Assembly (NCBI RefSeq): GCF_041434935.1
Contig: NZ_CP107964.1
Coordinates: forward strand, 3,720,001 to 3,784,000
From: Kitasatospora sp. NBC_00374
Lineage (GTDB): Bacteria > Actinomycetota > Actinomycetes > Streptomycetales > Streptomycetaceae
Reading direction: 5' to 3'
DNA length: 64,000 bases
Of the stretch, positions 52,473-61,616 are shown in pieces (position 1 is the first letter of the stretch; the number at the start of each line of letters is the position of its first letter). The notes under the pieces are model-generated. The model saw only the letters and a program-made list of their open reading frames with translations. It was not told where the DNA came from and did not search any database. Both the position numbers and the translations under genes were made by a program.

Positions 52473-53195
52473 TCAGACAGCGGCCGGGTCCTCCTCGACC
52501 AGGAGGTTGCGGGTGCGGTTCGGGTCCACCTGGATGCCGGGGCCCACCGTGGTGGAGACCGCGGTCTTCTTGATGTAGCGGCCCTTGGCGGCGGCCGGCT
52601 TGGCCCGGAGGACCTCCTCGAGCGCGGCGCCGTAGTTCTCGACCAGCTGCTCGTCGGTGAAGGAGACCTTACCGATGATGAAGTGCAGGTTCGAGTGCTT
52701 GTCGACGCGGAACTCGATCTTGCCGCCCTTGATGTCGTTGACAGCCTTGGTGACATCGGGGGTGACGGTGCCGGTCTTCGGGTTCGGCATCAGGCCACGG
52801 GGACCGAGCACGCGGCCGAGGCGGCCGACCTTGCCCATGAGGTCCGGGGTGGCGACGACGGCGTCGAAGTCCAGACGACCCTTGGCGACCTCGTCGATGA
52901 GCTCGTCGGAGCCCACGATGTCGGCGCCCGCAGCACGCGCGGCCTCGGCACGGTCGCCGGTCGCGAAGACCAGGACCCGGGCGGTCTTACCGGTGCCGTG
53001 CGGGAGGATCACGGTGCTGCGGACCATCTGGTCGGCCTTGCGCGGGTCGACGCCCAGACGCATGGCGACCTCGACGGTGCCGTCGAACTTGGTGGTGGAG
53101 GTCTCCTTCGCGAGGCGGATGGCCTCGAGGGGAGCGTAGAGCCGGCTGCGGTCGACCTTGGCGTCCGCGGCCTTGAGAGCCTTGCTGCGCTTCAC
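52473..53195 (-). CDS. rplA: 50S ribosomal protein L1 (uL1)
   Basis: A 240-residue L1. The start is the GTG at 53195 ([16 protein letters not shown]), with AGGAGAAG before it. The conserved [16 protein letters not shown] loop and [14 protein letters not shown] block are intact. L1 forms the mobile stalk at the E site and in several bacteria represses its own operon by binding mRNA. It follows rplK by 110 bases and ends at a strong terminator. Confidence 0.98.
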   Translation of the reverse strand: MKRSKALKAADAKVDRSRLYAPLEAIRLAKETSTTKFDGTVEVAMRLGVDPRKADQMVRSTVILPHGTGKTARVLVFATGDRAEAARAAGADIVGSDELIDEVAKGRLDFDAVVATPDLMGKVGRLGRVLGPRGLMPNPKTGTVTPDVTKAVNDIKGGKIEFRVDKHSNLHFIIGKVSFTDEQLVENYGAALEEVLRAKPAAAKGRYIKKTAVSTTVGPGIQVDPNRTRNLLVEEDPAAV

Positions 53196-53305
53196 TGCTT
53201 CTCCTGAAGATTGGGCCCCTCCCGGCCGTTGGCGGGCAAGGAGGGCGGAGGAGTCGTGGTGTATTCGGGCCGCGCGGGCCCTACCACGGTGGACTGAGGG
53301 GCTGA

Positions 53306-53740
53306 TCAGCCCTCGACGGTGATGCCCATCGACCGGGCGGTGCCGGCGATGATCTTCGCCGCGGCGTCCAGGTCGTTGGCGTTCAGGTCGGGGAGCTTGA
53401 CCGTGGCGATCTCGCGGACCTGGGCGCTGGTGAGCTTGGCGACCTTGGTCTTGTGCGGCTCGGCCGAACCCTTGTCCACGCCCGCGGCCTTCAGGATGAG
53501 GCGCGCGGCCGGCGGCGTCTTCGTGATGAAGGTGAAGGAGCGGTCGTCGTAGACCGTGATCTCCACCGGCACGATCATGCCGCGCTGCGACTCGGTCGCA
53601 GCGTTGTAGGCCTTGCAGAACTCCATGATGTTGACGCCGTGCTGGCCCAGCGCGGGGCCGACCGGCGGGGCCGGGTTCGCGGCACCGGCGTTGATCTGGA
53701 GCTTGATGAGCCCCGTGATCTTCTTCTTCTTGGGAGGCAT
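53306..53740 (-). CDS. rplK: 50S ribosomal protein L11 (uL11)
   Basis: A 144-residue L11 that starts [19 protein letters not shown] at the ATG at 53740, with GGAGAGAA before it. The proline-rich [19 protein letters not shown], contacted by thiopeptides, and the C-terminal GTARSMGI rRNA-binding helix are conserved. L11 is also required for stringent activation of RelA. It is transcribed from the promoter at 53824-53852 and probably also by readthrough from nusG. Confidence 0.98.
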
Positions 53741-53823
53741 TTCTCTCCGGGTCCTTCCGAGAGGTGATTGCTGGTGCGTCCGCGGCAGGCGCGACACCCG
53801 GCCGGGCGGACACACATCGGACC

Positions 53824-53852
53824 AGGCTAACGCGGATGCGCCGCTGGACCAA
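53824..53852 (-). promoter_or_regulatory. rplKA promoter
   Basis: TTGGTC (53852-53847) and TAGCCT (53829-53824) on the minus strand, 17 bases apart. The inferred start is about 53817, giving a leader near 77 bases. Confidence 0.65.
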
Positions 53853-53902
53853 AACGGGTTGAGGGCGGAGCAGCCGCTCCGCCCTCGACCCGAAGACCGG
53901 TA

Positions 53903-54799
53903 CTAGTTCTTCTGGATCTGGTCGAAGGACAGCTCGACCGGGGTCTCCCGGCCGAAGATCTCGACCAGGCCCTTGACCTTCTTCGAGTCCGGGTTGATCT
54001 CGTTGATGGTCGCCTGCAGGGTGGCGAACGGACCGTCGGTGACGGTGACCGAGTCGCCGACCTCGAAGTCGAGCACCTGGACCTCGACCGGGCGGACCGG
54101 CGAGGCCTTGCCCGCGTCCTTGGCCGCCTGGCGCTCGACGTCCGGGGCGAGCATCTTGACGACCTCGTCCAGGGTCAGCGGGTACGGGTCGTAGGCGTTG
54201 CCGACGAAGCCGGTGACACCCGGGGTGTTGCGGACCACGTTCCAGGACTCGGCGTCCAGCTCCATCCGGACCAGGACGTAGCCGGGGAGCTTGTTCTGCC
54301 GGATGGTCTTGCGGTCGCCGTTCTTGATCTGGACGACCTCTTCCTGCGGCACGGCCGACTCGAAGATGCGGTCCTCGACGTTCAGCGAGACCGAGCGCTG
54401 CTCGAGGTTCTGCTTCACGCGGTTCTCGTAGCCGGCGTAGGTGTGGATGACGTACCACTCGCCCGGCGCGAGGCGGAGCTTCTCGCGGAACTCGGCGACC
54501 GGGTCGCTCTCGCCCTCGGCCTCCTCGGCGACGGCTTCGTCGGTCTCGACGGCCTCGTCGGCCTCGTCGGCGACGGGCGCCTCGGCGGCGTCCTCGGCCA
54601 CCTCGTGCAGTGCGGCCTCCTCGGCCGGCACGCCCGCCTCGGCCTCGTCGGCAGCCTCGACCTCGTCCTCGTCGGCGTCGGCGGCGTCCAGGATGTCCTC
54701 GGCCGCCTCGGCGTCAGCAGCCTCGGCCGCGTCGAGCTCGGCCGCGACATCCGCCTCGCGGACGGTCTCGTCGGCGTCGTACAGGGGGGACTCAGACAC
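53903..54799 (-). CDS. nusG: Transcription termination/antitermination protein NusG
   Basis: A 298-residue NusG, much longer than the 181 residues of E. coli NusG because of an acidic N-terminal extension of about 105 residues made almost only of Ala, Asp, Glu and Val. The NGN domain follows ([21 protein letters not shown], then [10 protein letters not shown]) and the KOW domain ends it ([17 protein letters not shown]). The start is the GTG at 54799, before which no conserved residues are seen; AGGAAAG lies somewhat far upstream. It follows secE by 212 bases. Confidence 0.96.
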   Translation of the reverse strand: MSESPLYDADETVREADVAAELDAAEAADAEAAEDILDAADADEDEVEAADEAEAGVPAEEAALHEVAEDAAEAPVADEADEAVETDEAVAEEAEGESDPVAEFREKLRLAPGEWYVIHTYAGYENRVKQNLEQRSVSLNVEDRIFESAVPQEEVVQIKNGDRKTIRQNKLPGYVLVRMELDAESWNVVRNTPGVTGFVGNAYDPYPLTLDEVVKMLAPDVERQAAKDAGKASPVRPVEVQVLDFEVGDSVTVTDGPFATLQATINEINPDSKKVKGLVEIFGRETPVELSFDQIQKN

Positions 54800-55011
54800 G
54801 GTCGCTGCTTCTTTCCTGGTTGTGGAGATGGAACGGCTCCGGGCCACCCGACTGCCCTGAGGGGTACGGGCGGGAAAGTCTCGGATACCTCAACAGTACC
54901 GAGTCAACGGTAGCGGGCTCGTCCGGTCGGCGCAGACAGCTCGACCCGGGCCGCCCCCGTCCGTGCGGAAGGGTGCCGACCCGGGTCGGGTGTTGCTGGC
55001 TGCCGAGCTGG

Positions 55012-55371
55012 TCAGCCGAAGATCCACAAGCTGAGCTTGGAGAAGCCGTAGTCCACGCCGTAGACCACCATCATCATCACGATGACGAAGGTCACCACGA
55101 CGGTGGTGTACTGGATCAGCTCGTTGCGCGACGGCCAGACGACCTTGCGCAGCTCGGCGATGATCTGGCGGTAGAAGATCGCCGCCCGGGCGAAGAGGCC
55201 CTTCTTGGCCCGCTTTCCGGGCTTCTTGGCGCCGTCACCGCCTGCGGCCCTGTTGGCCCGCCGGCGCTCGCGCCGGGAAAGCCCGTCGGCAGGCGTGGTC
55301 TCGGCCGCGCCGTCGGCACCCTCGGGGTTGCCGCTCTCAGGCGTTGCGGTGGAGCCCGTGGTCTCCGTCAC
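55012..55371 (-). CDS. secE: Preprotein translocase subunit SecE
   Basis: A 119-residue SecE. A disordered, Gly/Thr/Glu-rich start of about 35 residues precedes a basic stretch (RRERRRANRAAGG), then the amphipathic ELRKVVWPSRNELIQYTTVV motif diagnostic of SecE and one transmembrane helix (about 92-115). It clamps SecY in the translocon. The GTG start has GAGGACGA before it. It lies about 150 bases after the tRNA-Trp gene and likely shares its transcript. Confidence 0.96.
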   Translation of the reverse strand: MTETTGSTATPESGNPEGADGAAETTPADGLSRRERRRANRAAGGDGAKKPGKRAKKGLFARAAIFYRQIIAELRKVVWPSRNELIQYTTVVVTFVIVMMMVVYGVDYGFSKLSLWIFG

Positions 55372-55519
55372 TCGTCCTCACCTGAATCCGGGTCCTGCCG
55401 AGCGCGACTGCGTGCGAGTGCCGCACGAGCGATCCGGCGAAAGCAGTGCTTGGTGGGGCCCTCTCCGCATCAAGCCCGCTCGCTCTGTGGAGCGAACGGG
55501 CTCGTTACGGATCAAGCTG

Positions 55520-55592
55520 CAGGGCACGAGGGACTCGAACCCCCAACCGCCGGTTTTGGAGACCGGTGCTCTACCAATTGAGCTAGTGCCCT
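55520..55592 (-). tRNA. tRNA-Trp (CCA anticodon)
   Basis: A 73-base cloverleaf. The acceptor stem is AGGGCAC/GTGCCCT, the D arm contains AGCTC...GAGC, the anticodon loop reads CTCCAAA with anticodon CCA, and the T arm carries GGTTCGAGTCC. The discriminator is G and the 3' CCA is not encoded. It lies upstream of secE on the same strand, the usual arrangement in streptomycetes. Confidence 0.95.
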
Positions 55593-55694
55593 TCGGCGCC
55601 TCGCGGCACCGGACTGCGCCCAAACCTACCGCATCCGAGCCGCTGCGTGGTGTACGCGGCGGCGGATCCGCACCTCGGGAGCCATCGAGCAGTG

Positions 55695-55724
55695 AGTGTA
55701 CGTGTTCTTGAGCGTTTGGTCGAA
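55695..55724 (-). promoter_or_regulatory. tRNA-Trp/secE promoter
   Basis: On the minus strand TTCGAC (55724-55719) and TACACT (55700-55695) are 18 bases apart; the -10 is identical to that of rpoB. The inferred start is about 55688, 95 bases before the tRNA. Confidence 0.55.
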
Positions 55725-55836
55725 CCTCATTCACCGCAGCCCCACCCCCCGTACCGGCGGGACACATCGTGGACGGTCCGGTACGCATACTGAAACCGTC
55801 GTGCCCGCGGGGCGCCGACTCTGGGACGATGCAGAC

Positions 55837-57072
55837 ATGAGCGCTTCCACCCCCGCCAACCGTCCTGCCGACCGCCGGGTCTCCGCCCGGGTCGGCGCCA
55901 TCGCCGAGTCCGCCACCCTCGCCGTGGACGCCAAGGCCAAGGCCCTCAAGGCGGCCGGCCGTCCCGTGATCGGCTTCGGTGCCGGTGAGCCGGACTTCCC
56001 GACCCCGGGCTACATCGTCGACGCCGCCGTCGAGGCCTGCCGCGACCCGAAGAACCACCGCTACACGCCGGCCGGCGGGCTGCCCGAGCTGAAGGCCGCG
56101 ATCGCCGCCAAGACGCTGCGCGACTCCGGCTACCGGGTGGACGCCTCCCAGGTGCTCGTCACCAACGGCGGCAAGCAGGCGATCTACGAGGCCTTCGCCG
56201 CGATCCTCGACCCGGGCGACGAGGTCATCATCCCGGCGCCGTACTGGACCACCTACCCGGAGGCCGTGAAGCTGGGCGGCGGTGTCCCGGTCGAGGTCGT
56301 GGCCGACGAGACCACCGGCTACAAGGTCTCGGTCGAGCAGCTGGAGGCGGCCCGCACCGAGAAGACCAAGGTCGTCCTGTTCGTCTCGCCGTCCAACCCG
56401 ACCGGCGCGGTGTACACCGAGGCGGAGGCCGAGGCGATCGGCCGCTGGGCGCTGGAGCACGGCCTGTGGGTGCTCACCGACGAGATCTACGAGCACCTGG
56501 TCTACGGCGACGCCACCTTCACCTCGCTGCCGGCGCTGCTGCCCGAGCTGGCCGACAAGTGCATCGTGGTCAACGGCGTGGCCAAGACCTACGCGATGAC
56601 CGGCTGGCGGGTGGGCTGGCTGATCGGCCCCAAGGACGTGGTGAGCGCCGCCACCAACCTGCAGTCGCACGCCACCTCGAACGTCTCCAACGTGGCCCAG
56701 GTCGCCGCGCTGGCCGCCGTCTCCGGCGACCTGTCGGCCGTCGACGAGATGAAGGCCGCGTTCGACCGCCGCCGCCGCACCATCGTGCGGATGCTGAACG
56801 AGATCGAGGGCGTGCTCTGCCCCGAGCCCGAGGGCGCGTTCTACGTCTACCCGTCGGTGAAGCCGCTGCTGGGCAAGGAGATCCGCGGCCGCCGCCCGGC
56901 CACCTCCGCAGAGCTGGCCACGCTGATCCTGGACGAGGCCGAGGTCGCGGTCGTCCCCGGCGAGGCCTTCGGCACCCCGGGCTACCTGCGGCTCTCGTAC
57001 GCGCTGGGCGACACCGACCTGGTCGAGGGCATCGGCCGGGTGCAGAAGCTGCTGGCCGAGGCGCGCGACTGA
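55837..57072 (+). CDS. aspC: PLP-dependent class I aminotransferase, aspartate aminotransferase type
   Basis: A full-length 411-residue fold-type I aminotransferase. [10 protein letters not shown] and [11 protein letters not shown] mark the substrate side, [10 protein letters not shown] and [11 protein letters not shown] the cofactor site, with PLP-binding Lys250 in [10 protein letters not shown]; the substrate-carboxylate Arg is in YLRLSYAL. By similarity it is the aspartate/prephenate-type subgroup 1b. The start ATG has no clear ribosome binding site but stands six bases after GACGAT, so the mRNA may be leaderless. It is divergent from tRNA-Trp and followed by a UUCG-type hairpin. Confidence 0.93.
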   Translation: MSASTPANRPADRRVSARVGAIAESATLAVDAKAKALKAAGRPVIGFGAGEPDFPTPGYIVDAAVEACRDPKNHRYTPAGGLPELKAAIAAKTLRDSGYRVDASQVLVTNGGKQAIYEAFAAILDPGDEVIIPAPYWTTYPEAVKLGGGVPVEVVADETTGYKVSVEQLEAARTEKTKVVLFVSPSNPTGAVYTEAEAEAIGRWALEHGLWVLTDEIYEHLVYGDATFTSLPALLPELADKCIVVNGVAKTYAMTGWRVGWLIGPKDVVSAATNLQSHATSNVSNVAQVAALAAVSGDLSAVDEMKAAFDRRRRTIVRMLNEIEGVLCPEPEGAFYVYPSVKPLLGKEIRGRRPATSAELATLILDEAEVAVVPGEAFGTPGYLRLSYALGDTDLVEGIGRVQKLLAEARD

Positions 57073-57088
57073 CCGCCGTTCTCCCGGA

Positions 57089-57128
57089 CCGCCCTCTGTC
57101 ACCCCTTCGGGGGATGTACAGGGGGCGG
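57089..57128 (+). terminator. Terminator after the aminotransferase gene
   Basis: CCGCCC/GGGCGG enclosing CTGT/ACAG and CCCC/GGGG around a TTCG tetraloop, with single-base mismatches, 17 bases after the stop. It also lies just upstream of the deaminase-family gene. Confidence 0.7.
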
Positions 57129-57164
57129 TTCCCGTTTGGGGCCGGGATACGGCAGGATCGGTAA

Positions 57165-58184
57165 ATGGATCGCCAGCGTGATGTCCGAGGCCTCCCGAAG
57201 GCCCATCTGCACCTGCATTTCACCGGTTCGATGCGGCCCGCCACGCTGCTGGAGCTGGCCGACAAGCACGGGGTCCGGCTGCCCGAGGCGCTCAGCTCCG
57301 CCGAGCCGCCGCAGCTGCGGGCCACCGACGAGCGCGGCTGGTTCCGGTTCCAGCGGCTCTACGACACCGCACGCTCGGTGCTGCGGGACGAGCAGGACAT
57401 CCGGCGGCTGGTGCAGGAGACCGCCGAGGACGAGCGGCGGGACGGCTCGCGCTGGCTGGAGATCCAGGTCGACCCGACCTCGTACGCGCCCCGGCTGGGT
57501 GGGCTCACCCCGGCGCTGGAACTGATCCTGGACGCCGTCCGGGAGGCCTCCGAGAGCACGGGGGTGGGGATCCGGGTGCTGGTCGCGGCCAACCGGATGA
57601 AGTCCCCGATGGACGCCCGGACACTGGCCCGGCTCGCCGTCCGGTACGCCGACCACGGGGTGGTGGGGTTCGGACTGTCCAACGACGAGCGGCGCGGCAT
57701 GGCCCGGGACTTCGACCGGGCCTTCCGGATCGCCCGGGACGGCGGGCTGCTGGCCGCCCCGCACGGCGGCGAACTGGCGGGGCCGGAGTCCGTCCGGGAC
57801 TGCCTGGACGACCTCGGGGCCGGCCGGATCGGCCACGGCGTCCGGGCGGCGGAGGACCCCCGGCTGATGCAGCGGCTGGCGGACCGGCAGATCACCTGCG
57901 AGGTCTGCCCGTCCTCCAACGTCTCGCTCGGGGTCTACGAGCGGGCCGAGCTGGTGCCGATGCGGACGCTGTTCGACGCCGGGGTGCCGATGGCGCTCGG
58001 CGCGGACGACCCGCTGCTGTTCGGCTCCCGGCTGGCCGAGCAGTACCGGCTGGTCCGCGAGGTGCACGGCTTCGGTGACGCCGAGCTGGCCGAGCTGGCC
58101 CGGCAGTCGGTCCGGGGCTCGCGGGCGCCGGAGGCCGTGCAGAAGGAACTGCTCGCGGACATCGACGTCTGGCTGACCGAGTAG
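57165..58184 (+). CDS. Adenosine deaminase family protein
   Basis: A 339-residue metal-dependent deaminase. The first zinc motif reads KAHLHLHFTGS (His16 and His18 as ligands), where most adenosine deaminases have KAELHLHLDGS; the later HGGE, RIGHG, CPSSN and GADDPLLF motifs are intact. The catalytic set is complete, so it should deaminate a purine, but the two N-terminal differences touch the region that holds the ribose, so adenosine itself may not be the substrate. The ATG stands six bases after CAGGAT with no ribosome binding site. It is convergent with murB, 18 bases apart. Confidence 0.85.
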   Translation: MDRQRDVRGLPKAHLHLHFTGSMRPATLLELADKHGVRLPEALSSAEPPQLRATDERGWFRFQRLYDTARSVLRDEQDIRRLVQETAEDERRDGSRWLEIQVDPTSYAPRLGGLTPALELILDAVREASESTGVGIRVLVAANRMKSPMDARTLARLAVRYADHGVVGFGLSNDERRGMARDFDRAFRIARDGGLLAAPHGGELAGPESVRDCLDDLGAGRIGHGVRAAEDPRLMQRLADRQITCEVCPSSNVSLGVYERAELVPMRTLFDAGVPMALGADDPLLFGSRLAEQYRLVREVHGFGDAELAELARQSVRGSRAPEAVQKELLADIDVWLTE

Positions 58185-58202
58185 CGGCCCCCGCCGCCGC
58201 GG

Positions 58203-59243
58203 CTACAGCTCGACGCCGACCATGACGGGCTCGTTGACCAGCTCGACGCCGAAGGCGGCCCGGACGCCGTCGCGGACCTCGCGGGCCAGCGCGAGCAGGT
58301 CCTCGGTGGTGGCGGTGCCCCGGTTGGTGAGGGCCAGGGTGTGCTTGGTGGAGAGGGTGGCCGGGCCGGCGCCGTGGCCCTTGCGGAAGCCGGCGTGGTC
58401 GATCAGCCAGGCCGCGGAGGTCTTGGTGCAGCCGTCGGGTGCCGGGAACGCGGGGGCGGTGCAGTCGCCGAGCCTGGCCGTGAAGGCGGCGTACTGGTCG
58501 GCCGTCAGGATCGGGTTGGTGAAGAAGGAGCCCGCCGACCAGGTGTCGTGGTCCGTCGCGTCGAGCACCATGCCCTTGCCCGCGCGCAGCTTCAGCACGG
58601 TGTCGTGGGCGGTCCGCAGGTCGACCCGCTGCCCGGCCTCGGCACCGAGGGTCCTGGCCACCTCGGCGTACCTGACCGGGGCGGACAGACCGGCCGCGTC
58701 GTCCAGGGCGAACACCACCCGGAGCACGACGTACCGCTCGGGGTCGGCCTTGAAGCGGCTGTGCCGGTAGGAGAACTCGCACTCGGCGGCGGTGAGGGTG
58801 ACCCGCTCGGCGGCCGCGCGGTCGTAGGCGACGACCTCGGTGACGGTGTCGGCCACCTCCTGGCCGTACGCGCCGACGTTCTGCACCGGGGTGGCGCCCG
58901 CGGAGCCGGGGATACCGGCCAGGAACTCGATGCCGGCCAGGCCGTGGTCGACCGTCCGGGCGACCGCGTCGGCCCAGACCTCGCCGGCGGCCAGCTCCAG
59001 CCGGGTGCCGTCGAGGTCGAAGCCCTCGGTGGCGATCCGCAGCACGGTGCCGTCGAAGCCGGCGTCCCCGATCACCAGGTTGGAGCCGCCGCCGAGCACC
59101 AGCAGCGGCTCGCCCGCGGCGTCGGCGGCGCGGACGGCGGCGATCACCTCGTCGTCGGTCCGGGCGGTGACCAGCCGGCGGGCGGGGCCACCGAGCCGGA
59201 GGGTGGTCAGCGGGGCGAGCGGCGCGTTTTCGAGTACCTGCAC
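58203..59243 (-). CDS. murB: UDP-N-acetylenolpyruvoylglucosamine reductase
   Basis: A 346-residue FAD enzyme that makes UDP-MurNAc for peptidoglycan. GGGSNLVIGD (51-60), the FAD-binding GIPGSAGATPVQNVGAYGQE and SAGSFFTNP with the catalytic Ser are all present. I start at the GTG at 59243 (VQVLENAPLAPLTT) because it lies seven bases after TACCGT (59256-59251), the leaderless spacing, and matches the N-terminus I recall for streptomycete MurB. Two in-frame GTG codons 6 and 9 bases upstream are alternatives. No ribosome binding site is seen. Confidence 0.94.
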   Translation of the reverse strand: MQVLENAPLAPLTTLRLGGPARRLVTARTDDEVIAAVRAADAAGEPLLVLGGGSNLVIGDAGFDGTVLRIATEGFDLDGTRLELAAGEVWADAVARTVDHGLAGIEFLAGIPGSAGATPVQNVGAYGQEVADTVTEVVAYDRAAAERVTLTAAECEFSYRHSRFKADPERYVVLRVVFALDDAAGLSAPVRYAEVARTLGAEAGQRVDLRTAHDTVLKLRAGKGMVLDATDHDTWSAGSFFTNPILTADQYAAFTARLGDCTAPAFPAPDGCTKTSAAWLIDHAGFRKGHGAGPATLSTKHTLALTNRGTATTEDLLALAREVRDGVRAAFGVELVNEPVMVGVEL

Positions 59244-59304
59244 GCCCACCACGGTATACGGGCCGGAAGGCCGGTCCGTTCCGGCGCCCGGAACAATTTG
59301 GAGA

Positions 59305-59321
59305 GATAAGCTATCCATATT
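59305..59321. promoter_or_regulatory. Palindromic motif upstream of the MerR gene
   Basis: GATA-AGC-TATC (59305-59315) is an inverted repeat, followed by CATATT. The string GCTATCCAT here recurs 2.8 kb away in the promoter of the exporter operon (62135-62143). It lies about 60 bases before the MerR start codon and may be the binding site of that regulator. Confidence 0.4.
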
Positions 59322-59379
59322 GGTCCGGCCGGGCTCGCCGCCCTCGCACGGGCCCTACGGCTTCGGGAGCGGGGACGCG

Positions 59380-60021
59380 ATGCGCATCGGGGAGTTGAGC
59401 AGGCGGGCCGGGGTGCCGGTGCCGACCATCAAGTACTACGTGCGGGAGGGTCTGATCCCGGGCGGGGAGCGCACCGGGCCGAACCAGGCCCAGTACGGCG
59501 AGCGGCACGTCCACCGGCTGAAGCTGGTCCGCGCGATGGTCGAGGTCGGCAAGCTCTCGGTGGCGGCGACCCGGGAGGTGCTCGGCGCGATCGACGCACC
59601 CGACAGCAGCCTGCACGAGGTGCTCGGCATCGCCCAGGCCGCCGTCACCCCGCAGGTCACCGTCACCGACCCGGTCGCCTGGGCCCTCGCCGAGCAGGTG
59701 GTGGCGGACCTGGTGGCTCGGCGCGGCTGGGCGGTGAAGGAGACCAACCCGGCCCGGCAGGCGCTCGCCCAGCTGGTGATGACCTTCCGCGACCTGGGGC
59801 AGGACGACCTGCTGGGCATCCTGGACGACTACGCGAGCGTCGCCGAGCGGCTGGCGGCGGCCGAGCTGGCCGCGATCGGGCACCGCGAGGGTGTCGACAG
59901 CAAGGTCGAAGGGGCGGTGCTGGGCACCGTCCTCGGCGACGCCCTGATCGGCGCGATGCGCCGGCTCGCCCAGGCCGACGCCTCGCACCGGGCCTTCGAG
60001 ACGGCCCCCGTCCCGCGCTGA
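59380..60021 (+). CDS. MerR-family transcriptional regulator
   Basis: A 213-residue regulator. The winged helix-turn-helix occupies residues 1-70 (MRIGELSRRAGVPVPTIKYY, then GPNQAQYGERHVHRL). The C-terminal 140 residues are helical with no heavy-metal cysteine pattern, so the ligand is probably organic. The ATG at 59380 has GGGAGC nine bases before it. It is convergent with the MFS exporter gene, and a shared palindromic motif upstream of both it and the exporter operon suggests it controls them. Confidence 0.9.
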   Translation: MRIGELSRRAGVPVPTIKYYVREGLIPGGERTGPNQAQYGERHVHRLKLVRAMVEVGKLSVAATREVLGAIDAPDSSLHEVLGIAQAAVTPQVTVTDPVAWALAEQVVADLVARRGWAVKETNPARQALAQLVMTFRDLGQDDLLGILDDYASVAERLAAAELAAIGHREGVDSKVEGAVLGTVLGDALIGAMRRLAQADASHRAFETAPVPR

Positions 60022-60022
60022 A

Positions 60023-60060
60023 GCGGCCCGCGGCCCTCCCGGTGGAGGGTCGCGGGCCGC
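60023..60060. terminator. Terminator between MerR and MFS genes
   Basis: A 17-bp stem with one G-T position (GCGGCCCGCG and CCCTCC arms) and a CGGT loop, immediately after the MerR stop and 31 bases from the MFS stop on the other strand; it can serve both. Confidence 0.8.
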
Positions 60061-60091
60061 TCGGGCTGGGCCGGACTCCGGCCGGACCCGG

Positions 60092-61564
60092 TCAGACGCC
60101 GGCCGGGGCCGGCTCGTCGGCCGGCCGACGGGGCTCCGACTGCTCGGCCGGCCGCGGCGGGCGCGGGATGAACAGCGCGCAGACCCCGCCGAAGAGGACC
60201 ACGGCGACACCCACCCAGACCGCCGGGTGCAGGCCGTCCACGAACTCGGCCGGGCTCGCCTCACTGCCGTGCGCCAGGAAGACGCTGCTCAGCACCGCGA
60301 TGCCGAAGGCGCCGCCGATCTCCCGGACGGTGGTGTTGGCGCCGGAGGCCTTGCCGCGGTGCTCCGGGCCGACCGCGCCGAGCACCACGGCGGCGGTGGG
60401 CGCGATGGCGAAGCCCATACCCGCGCCAGCCACCAGCATCGCGCCGACCAGGTGCGAGTACGGGGTGTCGGCGGTGGCCGCCAGGTTGATCCAGGCCAGG
60501 CCGCCGGCCTGCAGGAAGAGCCCGAGGGCCATCAGCCGCCCGCCGCCCACCCGGTCGGTGAGCGCCCCCGCGACCGGGGCGATGAACATCGGCATCAGCG
60601 TCCAGGCGAGGGTGAGCACACCGGCGTGCAGCGGAGTCCGGTACGGGGCGATCTGGAGGTACTGGGAGAGGAAGAAGATCGAGCCGAAGACGCCGAAGTA
60701 CATCGTCGCCGAGACGATGTTGGTCAGCGTGAAGGCCCGGATCCGGTAGAAGGAGAGCGGGAGCAGCGGGTGCGTCTGGCGGCGCTCCCAGAGCACGAAC
60801 GCGACCAGCAGGACACCGCCGGCCACGAAGGCGGCGACGATCCTGGTCGAGGTCCAGCCGTCGGTGCTGCCGTTGACGATGCCCCAGACCACGGCGAGCA
60901 GACCGGCCGCGGCCAGCAGCATGCCGATCAGGTCGAGCCCGGCCTTCTCGCCCTTGCTCTCCCGGAGCACCTTGAAGACCAGCGGGATCGCGACCACGCC
61001 GACCGGCACGTTGATCCAGAAGATCCACTCCCAGGCCAGGCCGTCCACGACCGCGCCGCCGACCACCGGGCCGAGTGCGATCGCCAGGCCGCTGACCGCG
61101 CCCCACAGGCCGAGCGCCAGGCTGCGCATCTTCTCGGGGACGGCCTGCGAGAGCAGGGTCAGCGAGAGCGGCATGACGGCGGCGGCGCCGAAGCCCTGGA
61201 CCGTACGGGCGGTGATCAGCTCACCGCTGGTGCCGGCCAGGCCACAGGCGATCGAGGAGAGGGTGAAGATCGCGATGCCGATGGCGAAGACCTTCCGGCG
61301 GCCGAACCGGTCACCGAGGGCGGCGCCGATCAGCAGCAGGCAGGAGAAGCTCAGCACGTAGGCGTTGACGAACCACTGAAGGTCCTTGGTGTCGGCCTTG
61401 AGGTCGACGGCCAGGGTGCGCAGGGCGGTGGAGACGACCAGGTTGTCCAGCGCCACCATGAACATCGGCACGCTGCACGCGACGATCGACAGCCAGAGCG
61501 GGACCTTCGGCCCCTGGGCGGCGGGGCTCGGCGAGCCGGCCGCCGTGAGATCGGGCGAAGCCAT
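60092..61564 (-). CDS. MFS exporter, DHA2 (EmrB/QacA) family
   Basis: A 490-residue transporter with 14 predicted helices. MFMVALDNLVVSTALRTL and the motif A GDRFGRRKVF lie in the first half, and the motif C glycine pattern GAVSGLAIALGPVVGG follows helix five. It would export a drug or metabolite by proton antiport. GAAGGAGAAGAG stands before the ATG. It is preceded on the same strand by a monooxygenase-like gene 52 bases away, so the two probably form an operon expressed from the promoter near 62142. Confidence 0.92.
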   Translation of the reverse strand: MASPDLTAAGSPSPAAQGPKVPLWLSIVACSVPMFMVALDNLVVSTALRTLAVDLKADTKDLQWFVNAYVLSFSCLLLIGAALGDRFGRRKVFAIGIAIFTLSSIACGLAGTSGELITARTVQGFGAAAVMPLSLTLLSQAVPEKMRSLALGLWGAVSGLAIALGPVVGGAVVDGLAWEWIFWINVPVGVVAIPLVFKVLRESKGEKAGLDLIGMLLAAAGLLAVVWGIVNGSTDGWTSTRIVAAFVAGGVLLVAFVLWERRQTHPLLPLSFYRIRAFTLTNIVSATMYFGVFGSIFFLSQYLQIAPYRTPLHAGVLTLAWTLMPMFIAPVAGALTDRVGGGRLMALGLFLQAGGLAWINLAATADTPYSHLVGAMLVAGAGMGFAIAPTAAVVLGAVGPEHRGKASGANTTVREIGGAFGIAVLSSVFLAHGSEASPAEFVDGLHPAVWVGVAVVLFGGVCALFIPRPPRPAEQSEPRRPADEPAPAGV

Positions 61565-61616
61565 GACTCTTCTCCTTCGGGAAGCGAGGTGGGCGGACTC
61601 GGGGTGCTCGGGGTGC

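Noticed and set aside
54855..54925. TTGACT with a nearby TATCCG on the minus strand as a nusG promoter
   Set aside because: The spacer is 14 bases, too short, and no other -10 fits at 16-18; left unannotated although the patch is AT-rich.
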